NCBI RefSeq assembly: GCF_000494755.1
Contig: NC_022657.1
Span: 7,408,001-7,472,000, forward strand
DNA: 64,000 nt
Direction of reading: 5' to 3'
From: Amorphoplanes friuliensis DSM 7358
Lineage (GTDB): Bacteria > Actinomycetota > Actinomycetes > Mycobacteriales > Micromonosporaceae
Shown here: piece by piece, positions 1 through 12,227 of the stretch
Layout of the letters: each line of letters opens with the position of its first letter
How positions within the stretch are numbered: position 1 is the stretch's first letter
The notes under the pieces: generated by a model
Seen by the model: the letters and a program-made list of their open reading frames with translations, nothing else
Database searches by the model: none
Told to the model about the DNA's origin: nothing
Translations under genes and position numbers: made by a program

Positions 1-648
1 CCGACACGTGAACGCCGCGCGGTGGAGGCGTCCGCAGCGCCGCCAGGATGATCCGCCGGGCAGCCGGCTCGTCCTCCGTGGCCAGCGCGGCCCGCAACCG
101 CACCGCCGGATCCGGGTCGTCGAGCCGGTCACGAACGTCCTCACCCAGCTCAGCCAGCAACCGCACCCAGTCCGCCGCTCCCGGCGCGGCCAGGGGACCC
201 GGAGGAAACTCGGCGGCCTGGCGTCGGATCGCGGCGGCGAGCTCGGCACGCTGCGCGGCCAGGAGTGGTGTGCAAGCCATTGCCACCAGGCTGTCCGCCA
301 GGGGAAACGGCAGGCCCCACTCGAGCATCGGCTGTATCGCCGCATAGACCTCGGCCACGGCTTCACCGAGTTCGGCCGAATACAGCACGCATCGGCCGGC
401 GTAGCCGAGGAACTCGATCAGGCCGTCGACCACGTCCGGGTGGGCGCGGCCGTCGACGAGAAGCGCACCGACGGCGCGGACCACCGGTGGCGCGGCCGTT
501 TCGGGGGAACCCTGGTGCAGCACCGCCACTTCGAGATGTTCCAACGCCGCCCGCCGCGCCTCGGGGTCACCGTGCTCGAGGGCTTCGAGGTGCTTCGGTG
601 TGTCCGTCGCGCGGCCGTAGGCGTGGCGGAGTGTGAACCAGTCCGGTG

Positions 649-652
<4 letters not shown>
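1..652 (-). CDS. HEAT-repeat-like protein, 3' part cut by window edge
   Basis: The minus strand is open from the end of cobN to the window edge and reads as a helical, Leu/Ala-rich protein. It opens with TPDWFTLRHAYGRATDTP and contains phrases such as HGDPEARRAALEHLE and LDDPDPAVRLRAALA, which resemble HEAT-repeat units. Similar actinobacterial proteins of unknown role are known; a scaffold role is only inferred. The start is odd: in this frame I find no ATG, GTG or TTG near the beginning. The only candidate near the cobN stop is ATA at 652-650, overlapping the TAA. A rare start, an internal start, or a base error in this region are all possible. It would be co-transcribed with cobN. Protein character is fairly sure, start and function are not. 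Confidence 0.6.
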
Positions 653-4197
<3,545 letters not shown>

Positions 4198-4237
4198 GGC
4201 TCTCCCCTCGGGGTCCGCGCCCCGGGTCGAAGGAATT

Positions 4238-4345
4238 CACGGCGACCGGAGTTCCTGGCTGCAAGGTCTATCAGGACCCTGTGACAGTGGCGGGACCGCG
4301 CCGGACTCGCACCGGCTTCCTCCGCGGCGTCGCCGCACGTGGACT
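4238..4345 (-). promoter_or_regulatory. Cobalamin (AdoCbl) riboswitch upstream of cobN
   Basis: Read on the minus strand, the leader contains a GAAGCCGGTGCGAGTCCGGC segment, then GCGGTCCCGCCACTGTCACA, then the B12 box AGCCAGGAACTCCGGTCGCC at 4260-4241. This order is that of class-I cobalamin riboswitches. The closing P1 helix can form between CGGCGAC near 4335 and GTCGCCG near 4240. It ends about 40 nt before the cobN GTG, close enough to control translation initiation. No intrinsic terminator is obvious between it and the start. Boundaries are approximate. Confidence 0.92.
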
Positions 4346-4436
4346 CCCACTCTTGCGACCGGTGAGGGTGACGTCAAGGCGGGGTGGCCGGTGTGACGAT
4401 GCCGACCGTCGCCGGGAAAGTGTCGGGCCCGATCCG

Positions 4437-4442
4437 TAGTAT
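4437..4442 (+). promoter_or_regulatory. Putative -10 element for a leaderless cobG transcript
   Basis: TAGTAT sits 7 nt before the GTG at 4450, the spacing expected between a sigma-70-type -10 box and the transcription start. No Shine-Dalgarno sequence precedes that GTG. A leaderless mRNA starting at the GTG, common in actinobacteria, would explain both facts. No good -35 element is visible about 17 bp upstream. Confidence 0.45.
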
Positions 4443-4449
4443 CCGGGCC

Positions 4450-5658
4450 GTGCCTCAGCCATCACCACGTGCCGATGCGGACGCCTGCCCGGGCGCCCTG
4501 CGGTTGCACGCCGCAGCCGACGGGCCGCTGGCGCGCGTCCGCCTGCCGGGTGGGCGGCTGACCGGTGCGCAGCTGGCGGCGCTGCGGGTCCTGGCCCAGC
4601 AGTGGGGTGACGGCCACGCCGAGCTGACCAGCCGGGCCAATCTCCAGCTCAGAGCCCTCGAAGACGTTCCGGTGGACCAGCTCGCGGCCCGCCTGCGCTC
4701 GGCGGGCCTCCTGCCCTCCGACACCCACGAGCTGGTACGCAACATAGCCGCGTCCCCACTGGCCGGCGGCCCGGACGTGGCCGGACTGGACCAGGCGCTG
4801 TGCGCGGATCCCCGGCTCGCGTCGCTGCCCGGAAGGTTCCTTTTTGCGCTCGACAGCGGCGCGGGGGACGTGGCGTTCCCGGCTGACGTGGCAGCGCTGC
4901 CGCTCCCCGATCAGGGCGACGTGGCGATCCTCTTCGCGGGCACCGACGCCGGCCTGCGGGTGCCGACCGGCGAGGTGATCCCGGCGCTGCTGGCGGCCGC
5001 CCACGCATTCCTGGACGAGCGCACCGCCCAGCAGCAAGGGGCGGATCGTGTGGCTTGGCGGGTGCGGGAGCTGACGGACGGCCCGGCCCGGGTCGCCGCA
5101 CGCACTGCCGCCACGCTGGGCCGGAGCCTGGGTGAGCGTGTTCGCCTCACTCGGCCGCCGGTGCGCGAGCCGATCGGGGCCATCGCCCAGCCGGACGGGC
5201 GCCGGGCCGTCGGTGCGCTGGTGCCGCTGGGGCGCCTCACCGCCGTACAGATGAAGGTTTTGTCGGGGGCCGCGGCCCTGGTCGTGACGCCGTGGCGCGG
5301 GATCGTCGTGCCCGATCTGCCCGCGTCCGAGGTCGAGGGCTGGGTGGAAGCGCTGCGGGACGCCGGGCTGGAGGTGTCGGCGGGCTCGCGCTGGGTGGGT
5401 GTGAGCGCCTGCGCCGGGCGGCCGGGCTGCGCGAAATCGCTGGCCGACGTGCGCGCGGACGCCGATGCCGCGACCACCGCGGGCGAGGGCCTGCCCGTGC
5501 ATTGGGTCGGTTGTGAGCGCGGTTGCGGGAGCCCGGCCGGGCCGCACGTGCGGGTCGAGGCCACCGGGACGGGATACGAGGTGCGGTCGCCGGAGTTCAG
5601 CGGCTCCGCACCGGCAGGTGCAGTGGGCGCGCTGGTCGGCGCCGCGAGGAAGGGCTGA
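4450..5658 (+). CDS. cobG: Precorrin-3B synthase CobG
   Basis: Oxygen-dependent monooxygenase that converts precorrin-3A to precorrin-3B, the ring-contraction set-up step of the aerobic cobalamin pathway. It belongs to the nitrite/sulfite reductase ferredoxin-like family. The N-terminal half has LTSRANLQLRAL (family motif around substrate or siroheme contacts). The cluster cysteines appear as SACAGRPGCAKS near residue 320 and GCERGCG near residue 355, the expected two-pair pattern for the [4Fe-4S] centre. I chose GTG at 4450 because family similarity begins there (CPGALRLH) and a -10-like TAGTAT lies 7 nt upstream; an ATG at 4399 in the same frame is possible. It is the first gene of the rightward cobG-cobH-cobIJ operon, with one base between its stop and cobH. 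Confidence 0.9.
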   Translation: MPQPSPRADADACPGALRLHAAADGPLARVRLPGGRLTGAQLAALRVLAQQWGDGHAELTSRANLQLRALEDVPVDQLAARLRSAGLLPSDTHELVRNIAASPLAGGPDVAGLDQALCADPRLASLPGRFLFALDSGAGDVAFPADVAALPLPDQGDVAILFAGTDAGLRVPTGEVIPALLAAAHAFLDERTAQQQGADRVAWRVRELTDGPARVAARTAATLGRSLGERVRLTRPPVREPIGAIAQPDGRRAVGALVPLGRLTAVQMKVLSGAAALVVTPWRGIVVPDLPASEVEGWVEALRDAGLEVSAGSRWVGVSACAGRPGCAKSLADVRADADAATTAGEGLPVHWVGCERGCGSPAGPHVRVEATGTGYEVRSPEFSGSAPAGAVGALVGAARKG

Positions 5659-5659
5659 G

Positions 5660-6277
5660 ATGGAGTACGTGCACGACGGCGCGGAGATCTACCGGCGGTC
5701 GTTCGCCACGATCCGGGAGGAAGCCGACCTGTCGGGGTTGCCGGCCGACGTGGCGAGGGTCGCGGTCCGGATGATCCACGCGTGCGGGATGGTCGACCTG
5801 GTCCCCGACATCGCCTACAGCGCGGGTGTGGTGACCGCGGCACGCAAGGCGCTGCTCGGTGGCGCGCCGATCTTCTGCGACGCCGAGATGGTCGCCTCCG
5901 GGGTCACCCGCAAGCGACTGCCGGCCGGCAACGAGGTCGTCTGTACGCTGCGCGACCCGACGGTGCCCGCCCTCGCGGCGCAGCTCGGCAACACCCGCAG
6001 CGCCGCAGCGCTCGACCTGTGGGGCGACCGCCTCGCCGGCGCGGTGGTTGCGATCGGCAACGCGCCGACGGCCCTGTTCCGGCTGCTGGAGATGATCGAA
6101 GCGGGTGCACCACGACCGGCGGCGGTGCTGGGCATCCCGGTCGGCTTCATCGGCGCGGCCGAGTCGAAGGACGCCCTGGCCGCCTCCGACCTGGAGTTCC
6201 TGGTCGTGCGCGGACGGCGTGGTGGCAGTGCGATGACGGCGGCGGCGGTCAACGCCCTCGCCTCGGAGGAGGAGTAG
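5660..6277 (+). CDS. cobH: Precorrin-8X methylmutase CobH
   Basis: Moves the C-11 methyl group to C-12, turning precorrin-8X into hydrogenobyrinic acid. The 205-residue protein has the full CobH/CbiC layout: EIYRRSFATIREEADLSGLP at the start, then VAVRMIHACGMVD with the presumed catalytic His40, then TLRDPTVPALAAQLGNTRSA and AVLGIPVGFIGAAESK near the end. The ATG at 5660 follows the cobG stop by one base, and the cobH stop is one base before the cobIJ ATG, so the three genes are almost certainly one operon. Length and motifs match the family, with nothing unusual. Confidence 0.95.
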   Translation: MEYVHDGAEIYRRSFATIREEADLSGLPADVARVAVRMIHACGMVDLVPDIAYSAGVVTAARKALLGGAPIFCDAEMVASGVTRKRLPAGNEVVCTLRDPTVPALAAQLGNTRSAAALDLWGDRLAGAVVAIGNAPTALFRLLEMIEAGAPRPAAVLGIPVGFIGAAESKDALAASDLEFLVVRGRRGGSAMTAAAVNALASEEE

Positions 6278-6278
6278 C

Positions 6279-7790
6279 ATGGCGGGTCGGCTGTTCGGGG
6301 TCGGGCTCGGTCCGGGCGACCCGGAGCTGGTCACCGTCAAGGCGGCGCGGCTGATCGGCGCGGCGGACGTGATCGCGTACCACGCGGCGCGCCACGGACG
6401 CAGCAATGCGCGGGCCATCGCGGAGTCCTACCTGCGTGAGGGTCAGATCGAGGAGCCGCTGATCTATCCCGTCACCACCGAGACGACCGACCACCCGGGC
6501 GGATACCAGGGCGCGATCGACGAGTTCTACGCCGAGAGCGCCGAGCGGCTGGCCGCCCATCTGGACGCGGGCCGTGACGTGGTGGTCCTGGCCGAGGGTG
6601 ACCCGTTCTTCTACGGCTCCTACATGCACATGCACAAACGGCTCGCCGACCGCTACGAGGCCGTGGTCGTGCCCGGCGTTACTTCGGTGAGTGCCGCATC
6701 GGCGGTGCTCGGCCGCCCGCTGATGGAACGCGACGAGACCCTGACCGTCCTGCCCGGCACCCTGCCACCAGCAGAGCTCGCAGCGCGACTGGCCGGCACC
6801 GACTCCGCGGCCATCATGAAGCTGGGCCGCACCTTCCCCGGCGTCCGGGACGCGCTGGAGCAGGCCGGTCGCCTCGACGACGCCTGGTACGTCGAGCGGG
6901 CGACCACCGATCGCGAGCGCTCCGGCAAGGTCGCGGACATCGACCCGTCGACGGTCCCCTACTTCTCCCTGGCCCTGCTGCCGAGCAAGGCCGCTCTGAC
7001 CGGCACAGCCGCTCCGACTGAAACGCCGGTGTCGCAGGACGGCCGAGGCGAGGTGACGGTCGTCGGACTGGGGCCGGCTGGGCAGGAGTGGCTGACTCCC
7101 GAGGCGCAGGCTGCACTGGCCGAGGCTGATGACGTGGTCGGTTATGGGCCTTATGTGGACCGGGTTCCGGACAGCCCGCACCGGCGGAAACACCCGTCGG
7201 ACAACCGCGTCGAGGCCGAGCGGGCGGCGTTTGCGCTCGACCTGGCCAAGCGCGGCCGTCGTGTCGCGGTGGTCTCGTCGGGCGACCCCGGGGTGTTCGC
7301 GATGGCCGCCGCGGTGCTGGAGGTCAGTGAGGACCCGCAGTGGAAGGACGTTCCGGTCCGGGTGGTGCCGGGTCTGACCGCGGCGCAGGCCGTGGCCAGT
7401 CGCGCGGGTGCGCCGCTCGGGCACGACTTCTGCATCATGTCGCTCTCCGACCGGCTCAAGCCGTGGGAGGTCATCGCCGGCCGGTTGACCGCCGCGGCGA
7501 GCGCCGACCTGGTCATCGCCATCTACAACCCGGCTTCCCGGAGCCGCAAGGAACAGCTGGTCAAGGCCCGTGAGCTCCTGCTCGAGCACCGCACGCCGCA
7601 GACCCCGGTGGTTGTCGGCCGGGACGTGGGCGGGCCCGAGGAGTCGATCCTGGTTACGACGCTGGGCGAGCTCGATCCGGCGACGGTCGACATGCGCTGC
7701 TTGCTGATCGTGGGCTCGAGCCAGACCCGCATGACGACCCGCGGCGACGGCTCTACCCAGGTGTACACACCTCGTCACTACCCCGCCTGA
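6279..7790 (+). CDS. cobIJ: Fused precorrin-2 C20- and precorrin-3B C17-methyltransferase CobIJ
   Basis: A 503-residue fusion of two SAM-dependent tetrapyrrole methylases. Residues about 1-240 are CobI (precorrin-2 to precorrin-3A), with GVGLGPGDPELVTVKAARLI at the N-terminus and LAEGDPFFYGSYMHMHKRL as the second conserved loop. Residues about 255-503 are CobJ (precorrin-3B to precorrin-4, with ring contraction), with VVGLGPAGQEWLTPEAQ, SSGDPGVFAMAAAVLE and IYNPASRSRK. The linker near residues 240-255 is short. Having CobI and CobJ in one chain places the steps on either side of CobG together. This fusion is known in actinobacteria. The 3' end overlaps the 3' end of convergent cobK by 38 bp, so the two operons share complementary transcript ends. 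Confidence 0.95.
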   Translation: MAGRLFGVGLGPGDPELVTVKAARLIGAADVIAYHAARHGRSNARAIAESYLREGQIEEPLIYPVTTETTDHPGGYQGAIDEFYAESAERLAAHLDAGRDVVVLAEGDPFFYGSYMHMHKRLADRYEAVVVPGVTSVSAASAVLGRPLMERDETLTVLPGTLPPAELAARLAGTDSAAIMKLGRTFPGVRDALEQAGRLDDAWYVERATTDRERSGKVADIDPSTVPYFSLALLPSKAALTGTAAPTETPVSQDGRGEVTVVGLGPAGQEWLTPEAQAALAEADDVVGYGPYVDRVPDSPHRRKHPSDNRVEAERAAFALDLAKRGRRVAVVSSGDPGVFAMAAAVLEVSEDPQWKDVPVRVVPGLTAAQAVASRAGAPLGHDFCIMSLSDRLKPWEVIAGRLTAAASADLVIAIYNPASRSRKEQLVKARELLLEHRTPQTPVVVGRDVGGPEESILVTTLGELDPATVDMRCLLIVGSSQTRMTTRGDGSTQVYTPRHYPA

Positions 7791-8496
7791 GCCAGTCGAG
7801 GGCGGCGTCCACGGTTTCAACAACAGCACCGGACGGAAGAGGTGGGCGGTCCTGCACGACGACGGGAATGCCGCGGTCGCGGGCGGCGTCGAGCTTTGCG
7901 GTGCTGCCGCCGCTGTCCTTGGTGACCAGGACGTCGATCCGGTGCCGGTCGAGCAGGGCACCCTCGCTGCCGGTGGTGAACGGGCCGCGGTCGAGCAGCA
8001 CCTCGAGGCGCCGCGGCAGGGGCGCTTCCGGGGGCTCGACCGACCGCGACAGAAACCAGCACTCGTCGACCCCGGCGAAGGCCGCGATGCTCTGCCGCCC
8101 GGTGGTCAGAAACACCCGCTCCCCCAGCGACGGCAGCAGCGCGGCGGCCGCGTCGAGCGCCGGCACCCGCAGCCAGCGGTCGCCGGGCTGCTCGGTCCAG
8201 CCGGGCCGGCGCAGCACGAGCAGCGGCACGCCAGTCTCCCGCGCCGCCGCGACGGCGTTGCCGGTCATCACCGCCGCGAACGGATGTGTCGCATCCACGA
8301 TCGCGTCGATCGCCTCGGCGCGCACAAAGGAGGCCAGTCCGGCGGCACCCCCGAAACCACCGATCCGTACGCGGCCGGCGGGAAGCAGCGGTGTGCTCGT
8401 GCGCCCGGCCAGCGAGCTGATCACCTCGAAGTTGTCCACGGCGGCCGTGGCCAGTGCCCGCCCCTCGGTCGTACCCCCGAGGACCAGGACTTTCAC
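7753..8496 (-). CDS. cobK: Precorrin-6A reductase CobK
   Basis: NAD(P)H-dependent reductase acting on precorrin-6A to give dihydro-precorrin-6. The start is VKVLVLGGTTEGRALA, the nucleotide-binding loop that opens CobK/CbiJ proteins. DATHPFAAVMTGNAVAA near residue 75 and VTKDSGGSTAKLDAARD near the C-terminus are the other family blocks. I place the start at GTG 8496 because the family begins at this motif and the codon forms a GTGA overlap with the cobM stop, so translation is probably coupled. It is the last gene of cobL-cobM-cobK. Total length is 247 residues, normal for the family. Confidence 0.93.
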   Translation of the reverse strand: MKVLVLGGTTEGRALATAAVDNFEVISSLAGRTSTPLLPAGRVRIGGFGGAAGLASFVRAEAIDAIVDATHPFAAVMTGNAVAAARETGVPLLVLRRPGWTEQPGDRWLRVPALDAAAALLPSLGERVFLTTGRQSIAAFAGVDECWFLSRSVEPPEAPLPRRLEVLLDRGPFTTGSEGALLDRHRIDVLVTKDSGGSTAKLDAARDRGIPVVVQDRPPLPSGAVVETVDAALDWLRRGSDEVCTPG

Positions 8497-9236
8497 GGCC
8501 GGCAGCGTTCCGTCGAGTAGAGGTGGCTGTCCGGGAACGCGGTGGCGGTCAGCGCCGCACCGACGACGATCACCGCGGTTCGTTTGATGCCCGCGGCGGT
8601 CACCTTCGCGGCGATGTCGGCCAGCGTGCCGCGAACGATCAGCTCGTCCTCCCGGCTCGCCCGCGCCACGACGGCGACCGGGCAGTCCACGCCGTAATTC
8701 GGCACCAGCTCCGCGACCACCGCGTCGATCCGTTGCACGGCGAGGTGCAGGACCATCGTCGACCGGCTCGCGCCGAGCGTGGCGAGGTCCTCGCCCGGCG
8801 GCATCGCCGTGGCCCGCTCGGCCGTCCTCGTCAGGATCACCGTCTGTGCGACCCCGGGCACGGTGAACTCCCGGCCCAGCGAGGCCGCCGCGGCGGCAAA
8901 TGCGGGCACGCCGGGCGTCACGTCGTACCCGATCCCGGCCTCGTCGAGGCGCCGCATCTGCTCGGCGACCGCGCTGAACACCGACGGATCCCCGGAGTGC
9001 AGCCGCGCCACGTCGTGACCGGCCTTCTCGGCCGTGACCATCTCGGCGAGGATCTGGTCGAGGTCGAGCCCGGCGGTGTCGACCAGCCGCGCGCCGGGTG
9101 GGCAGAACGTCAGCAGCTCCGCCGGAACGAGACTCCCGGCGTAGAGACACACCGGCGACGACCCGATCAGCCGCTGGCCCCGCACCGTGATGAGGTCCGC
9201 GGCGCCCGGCCCCGCACCGATGAAGTGCACCGTCAC
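8493..9236 (-). CDS. cobM: Precorrin-4 C11-methyltransferase CobM
   Basis: SAM-dependent methylase that adds a methyl group at C-11 of precorrin-4. The protein opens with TVHFIGAGPGAADLITVRGQ, then has CLYAGSLVPAELL and DVARLHSGDPSVFSAVAEQM, all characteristic of CobM/CbiF. The GTG at 9236 overlaps the cobL stop (GTGA), and its own stop overlaps the cobK start in the same way. An in-frame ATG 45 nt further upstream exists but would lie within cobL and add a tail not seen in the family. 247 residues. Confidence 0.93.
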   Translation of the reverse strand: MTVHFIGAGPGAADLITVRGQRLIGSSPVCLYAGSLVPAELLTFCPPGARLVDTAGLDLDQILAEMVTAEKAGHDVARLHSGDPSVFSAVAEQMRRLDEAGIGYDVTPGVPAFAAAAASLGREFTVPGVAQTVILTRTAERATAMPPGEDLATLGASRSTMVLHLAVQRIDAVVAELVPNYGVDCPVAVVARASREDELIVRGTLADIAAKVTAAGIKRTAVIVVGAALTATAFPDSHLYSTERCRP

Positions 9237-10447
9237 GGCTTGCTCACCGACCAGATCGTCACCGGCATCATCGCTCTCCATCCCGTAAAACCGCCGATGG
9301 GCGACGCCCGGTTGACGGCGATCCGGGTCATTTCACCGCCCAGTTCGGCATATCGGGCCGCCAGCGCGGCCTCCGACTCCAGCGTCACCGCGTTCGCGAC
9401 CAGTCGCCCGCCGCTCGGCAGCGCGGCCCAGGCCGCCTCGACCACACCCTCGCGCGTCACGCCGCCGCCGACAAAAACCACGTCCGGCCCGGCCAGGCCG
9501 TCCAAGGCTGCGGGCGCGCGTCCCTCCACAACCGTCAGCTTCGGTACGCCCAGAGCGCCCGCGTTCCTCCGGATGCGTCCGGCACGTACAGGATCGGACT
9601 CGACCGCGATCGCCCGGCAGTCCCGGTGCGCGCGCATCCACTCGATCGCGATGCTGCCCGAACCGGCGCCGACGTCCCAGAGCAGCTCCCCCGGCTGCGG
9701 CCCGAGAATCGCCAGTGTGACCGCCCGGACCTCACGTTTGGTGAGCTGCCCGTCGCTTTCGTAGACGTCGTCCGGCAGCCCCGGCACGAGCGGCCTCGGC
9801 TCGGAGCCACCCGAGCAAACGACCGCGATCACGTTCAGGGGGTCGATATCGCCGGCGTCCAGCTCCGCCGCGCGGCCGGTGCGGATCTGCTCAGCCGGGC
9901 CTCCGAGCTGGGAGAGGACGCTCACGCTGCTGTCCCCGTACCCCCGGGAAGTGAGGAGGGCCGCGACGGCGGCCGGAGTGTGGGCACCGGCGCTGAGGAC
10001 GAGGATCTTGCGGTGGGGGTGGATCAGGGGGTGGAGTTCCTCGACCGGGGCGGTGACCAGGCTCAGGACGTCGACCTCCGGGAGCGGCCAGCCGAGGCGC
10101 GCCGCCGCGAGCGACACCGACGACGGGTGCGGCAGGACGCGGACGGCTGCCGCGCCGAGCAGGCGGACCAGTGTCGTGCCGATGCCGTGGAACATCGGAT
10201 CGCCGCTGGCCAGGACCGCGAGGTGCCGGCCGCGGTGCGCGTCGAGCAGACCCGGGAGCGCGGGCACCAGCGGCGACGGCCACGGCACACGCTCGGCGGT
10301 CACGGCTGACGGGAGCAGCGTCAGCTGGCGTGAGCTGCCGAAGATCACTTCGGCGGAGGTGAGCGCTGCTGTGGCCGTACCCGACAGGCCCGGCCAGCCG
10401 TCGGCGCCGACGCCGACAACGGTGAGTCCGGCGGGTTTGTCAGTCAC
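9233..10447 (-). CDS. cobL: Precorrin-6Y C5,15-methyltransferase (decarboxylating) CobL
   Basis: Bifunctional enzyme that methylates C-5 and C-15 and decarboxylates the acetate side chain at C-12. Residues about 1-205 form the CbiE-type methylase, with LTVVGVGADGWPGLS at the start and HLAVLASGDPMFHGIGTTL. Residues about 220-404 form the CbiT-type Rossmann methylase, with LLWDVGAGSGSIAIEWMRA as its SAM-binding motif I and PDVVFVGGGVTREG. It is the first gene of the leftward cobL-cobM-cobK operon. The ATG at 10447 is only moderately supported by an upstream ribosome binding site. Confidence 0.94.
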   Translation of the reverse strand: MTDKPAGLTVVGVGADGWPGLSGTATAALTSAEVIFGSSRQLTLLPSAVTAERVPWPSPLVPALPGLLDAHRGRHLAVLASGDPMFHGIGTTLVRLLGAAAVRVLPHPSSVSLAAARLGWPLPEVDVLSLVTAPVEELHPLIHPHRKILVLSAGAHTPAAVAALLTSRGYGDSSVSVLSQLGGPAEQIRTGRAAELDAGDIDPLNVIAVVCSGGSEPRPLVPGLPDDVYESDGQLTKREVRAVTLAILGPQPGELLWDVGAGSGSIAIEWMRAHRDCRAIAVESDPVRAGRIRRNAGALGVPKLTVVEGRAPAALDGLAGPDVVFVGGGVTREGVVEAAWAALPSGGRLVANAVTLESEAALAARYAELGGEMTRIAVNRASPIGGFTGWRAMMPVTIWSVSKP

Positions 10448-10634
10448 GTCGTGACGGTAGCCGCCGGTCGCGGAGGGCTCTCAGCCCTCCCCCGCAGATT
10501 TTTTCTCTCTCAGGTTTGAGCCTTCGCCAGCTGAACCGCGTAGTACCCGTCGACGGCCTGCCGAGACCGGGTCGTCACGTCGGCCGCTGGGGGGTGGCAG
10601 ACGCCGGAAGACGACTGCTGAGCGGGTGAGGTCG

Positions 10635-12188
10635 ATGGCGCGAGCGTACGGCGATACTGCCGGGCGACCAGAGCCGACCATGTTCCAATCCTTCGAAGAC
10701 CAGCGTGAGCCTTCGTTCGGCCAGACCCTGGCACCGGAACGCGACTTCTGGTCGCAGCCCGACCTGAACGAGGGTGTGCCGCGCGGCGACATCGTCGTCG
10801 AGGCGCCGCAGGACCCGTCCGGCTGGCAGACCAGCGGCCCGCCGATCTCCACCGATGATCGCCCGCCGGCCGAGGCCACTTCGGGAAACCGCCTGCTCAC
10901 GGTCCTGTTGTTCTTCGCCGGCCTGGCGACCAGCGTCTCGCTCTGGCTCTTCGACACCCAGGCCGGCGCGATCAACGACACCGCGACGCTGATGATGGCC
11001 GTCGGCCGGATCACCGGTCTGATCGCCGGTTACCTGCTCTTCATCCAGCTGCTGATGATGAGCCGCGTCTCCTGGCTCGAGGAGTGGGTCGGCGCCCGCG
11101 ACCTGCTGCGCTGGCACCGCTGGCTGGGCACCTCACTGGTCGTGACGGTCCTGGCACACATCGTCTTCATCGTTTACGGGTACGCGCTGACGGCCGAGTC
11201 CGGCGTGGTCGACCAGGCCTGGACGATCATCACCACGCTCCCCGAGATGATCAGCGCGACCGTCGCCACCGGTCTGCTGGTGCTGATCAGCGTCATCTCG
11301 ATCCGCGCGGCACGCAGCAAACTGCCGTACGAGCTGTGGCACTTCATTCACCTGACCGCGTACCTGGTGCTCCTGCTCGGGTACGGCCACCAGGTCGCGA
11401 CGGGCGCCAACCTGTCCGGCCGCTTCGCGTCGGTCTTCTGGCCCGCACTGAGCGCCCTCGTGATCGCCGCGCTGGTCTGGGGCCGCCTGGTCGAGCCGCT
11501 GTGGCTGAACGCGCGCCACCGCTTCGAGGTCGCCGAGGTTGTCGCCGAGGGCGCGAACACGTTCTCGATCTACATCGACGGCCGCCGCCTCGAGAGCCTG
11601 CCGGCGCAGGCCGGGCAGTTCATGCGCTGGCGGTTCCTGACCGCCAACGGCTGGTGGCAGTCACACCCGTTCTCGCTCTCCGCCGCACCGAACTCCGAGT
11701 GGCTGCGCCTGACCGTCACGGCCGTCGGCGGTCACACGTCGAAGCTGGCCGAGATGGAGCCGGGCACCCCGATCTGGGCGGAAGGCCCGTTCGGCACCTT
11801 CACCGCCCAGCGCCGCACCCGCCGCCGCGCGCTGCTCATCGCCGGTGGCAGCGGCATCGCCCCCATCCGGGCCCTGCTCGAGGACATGCCGCCGGACACG
11901 ATCGTGATCTACCGCGCCAGCCGCCCGGACGAGCTCGTCTTCCGCGAGGAGCTGGAGGACCTGGCCGAACGCCGCGACGCGTGGGTCCGATACATCGTCG
12001 GCTCCCGCAACGACCCAGGCCCCCGCCGGCTCTTCACGGCGACCGGTCTGCTCGGGCTGGTGCCCGACGTCAACCGCCGGGACGTCTACCTGTGCGGGCC
12101 ACCCGGGCTGGTCGACGCCGCGGTGCAGACCCTGCGCGAACTGGAAGTGCCGGACAGCCAGATGCACCTCGACCCCTTCGAATTCTGA
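10635..12188 (+). CDS. Ferric-reductase-like membrane flavoprotein
   Basis: Membrane oxidoreductase that probably takes electrons from cytoplasmic NAD(P)H through FAD to haem b and across the membrane. After a polar N-terminus of about 75 residues there are six predicted membrane segments between about residues 80 and 275. Histidine-bearing stretches such as LLRWHRWLGTS and LWHFIHLTAYLVLLLGYGHQ fit the haem ligands of ferric-reductase-like domains. The C-terminal half has AGQFMRWRFLT and SHPFSLSAAP (FAD binding), LLIAGGSGIAPIRALLE (NAD phosphate loop) and DVYLCGPPGLVDA (NAD motif). ATG at 10635 is preferred; GTG 10626 and ATG 10680 are alternatives. The next genes encode an FMN-binding protein and ApbE, suggesting an electron path to a covalent flavoprotein outside. 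Confidence 0.85.
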   Translation: MARAYGDTAGRPEPTMFQSFEDQREPSFGQTLAPERDFWSQPDLNEGVPRGDIVVEAPQDPSGWQTSGPPISTDDRPPAEATSGNRLLTVLLFFAGLATSVSLWLFDTQAGAINDTATLMMAVGRITGLIAGYLLFIQLLMMSRVSWLEEWVGARDLLRWHRWLGTSLVVTVLAHIVFIVYGYALTAESGVVDQAWTIITTLPEMISATVATGLLVLISVISIRAARSKLPYELWHFIHLTAYLVLLLGYGHQVATGANLSGRFASVFWPALSALVIAALVWGRLVEPLWLNARHRFEVAEVVAEGANTFSIYIDGRRLESLPAQAGQFMRWRFLTANGWWQSHPFSLSAAPNSEWLRLTVTAVGGHTSKLAEMEPGTPIWAEGPFGTFTAQRRTRRRALLIAGGSGIAPIRALLEDMPPDTIVIYRASRPDELVFREELEDLAERRDAWVRYIVGSRNDPGPRRLFTATGLLGLVPDVNRRDVYLCGPPGLVDAAVQTLRELEVPDSQMHLDPFEF

Positions 12189-12227
12189 TCCGCCTCCGAT
12201 CCCCCAGCCCATTTCGGGAGTTTCCTC

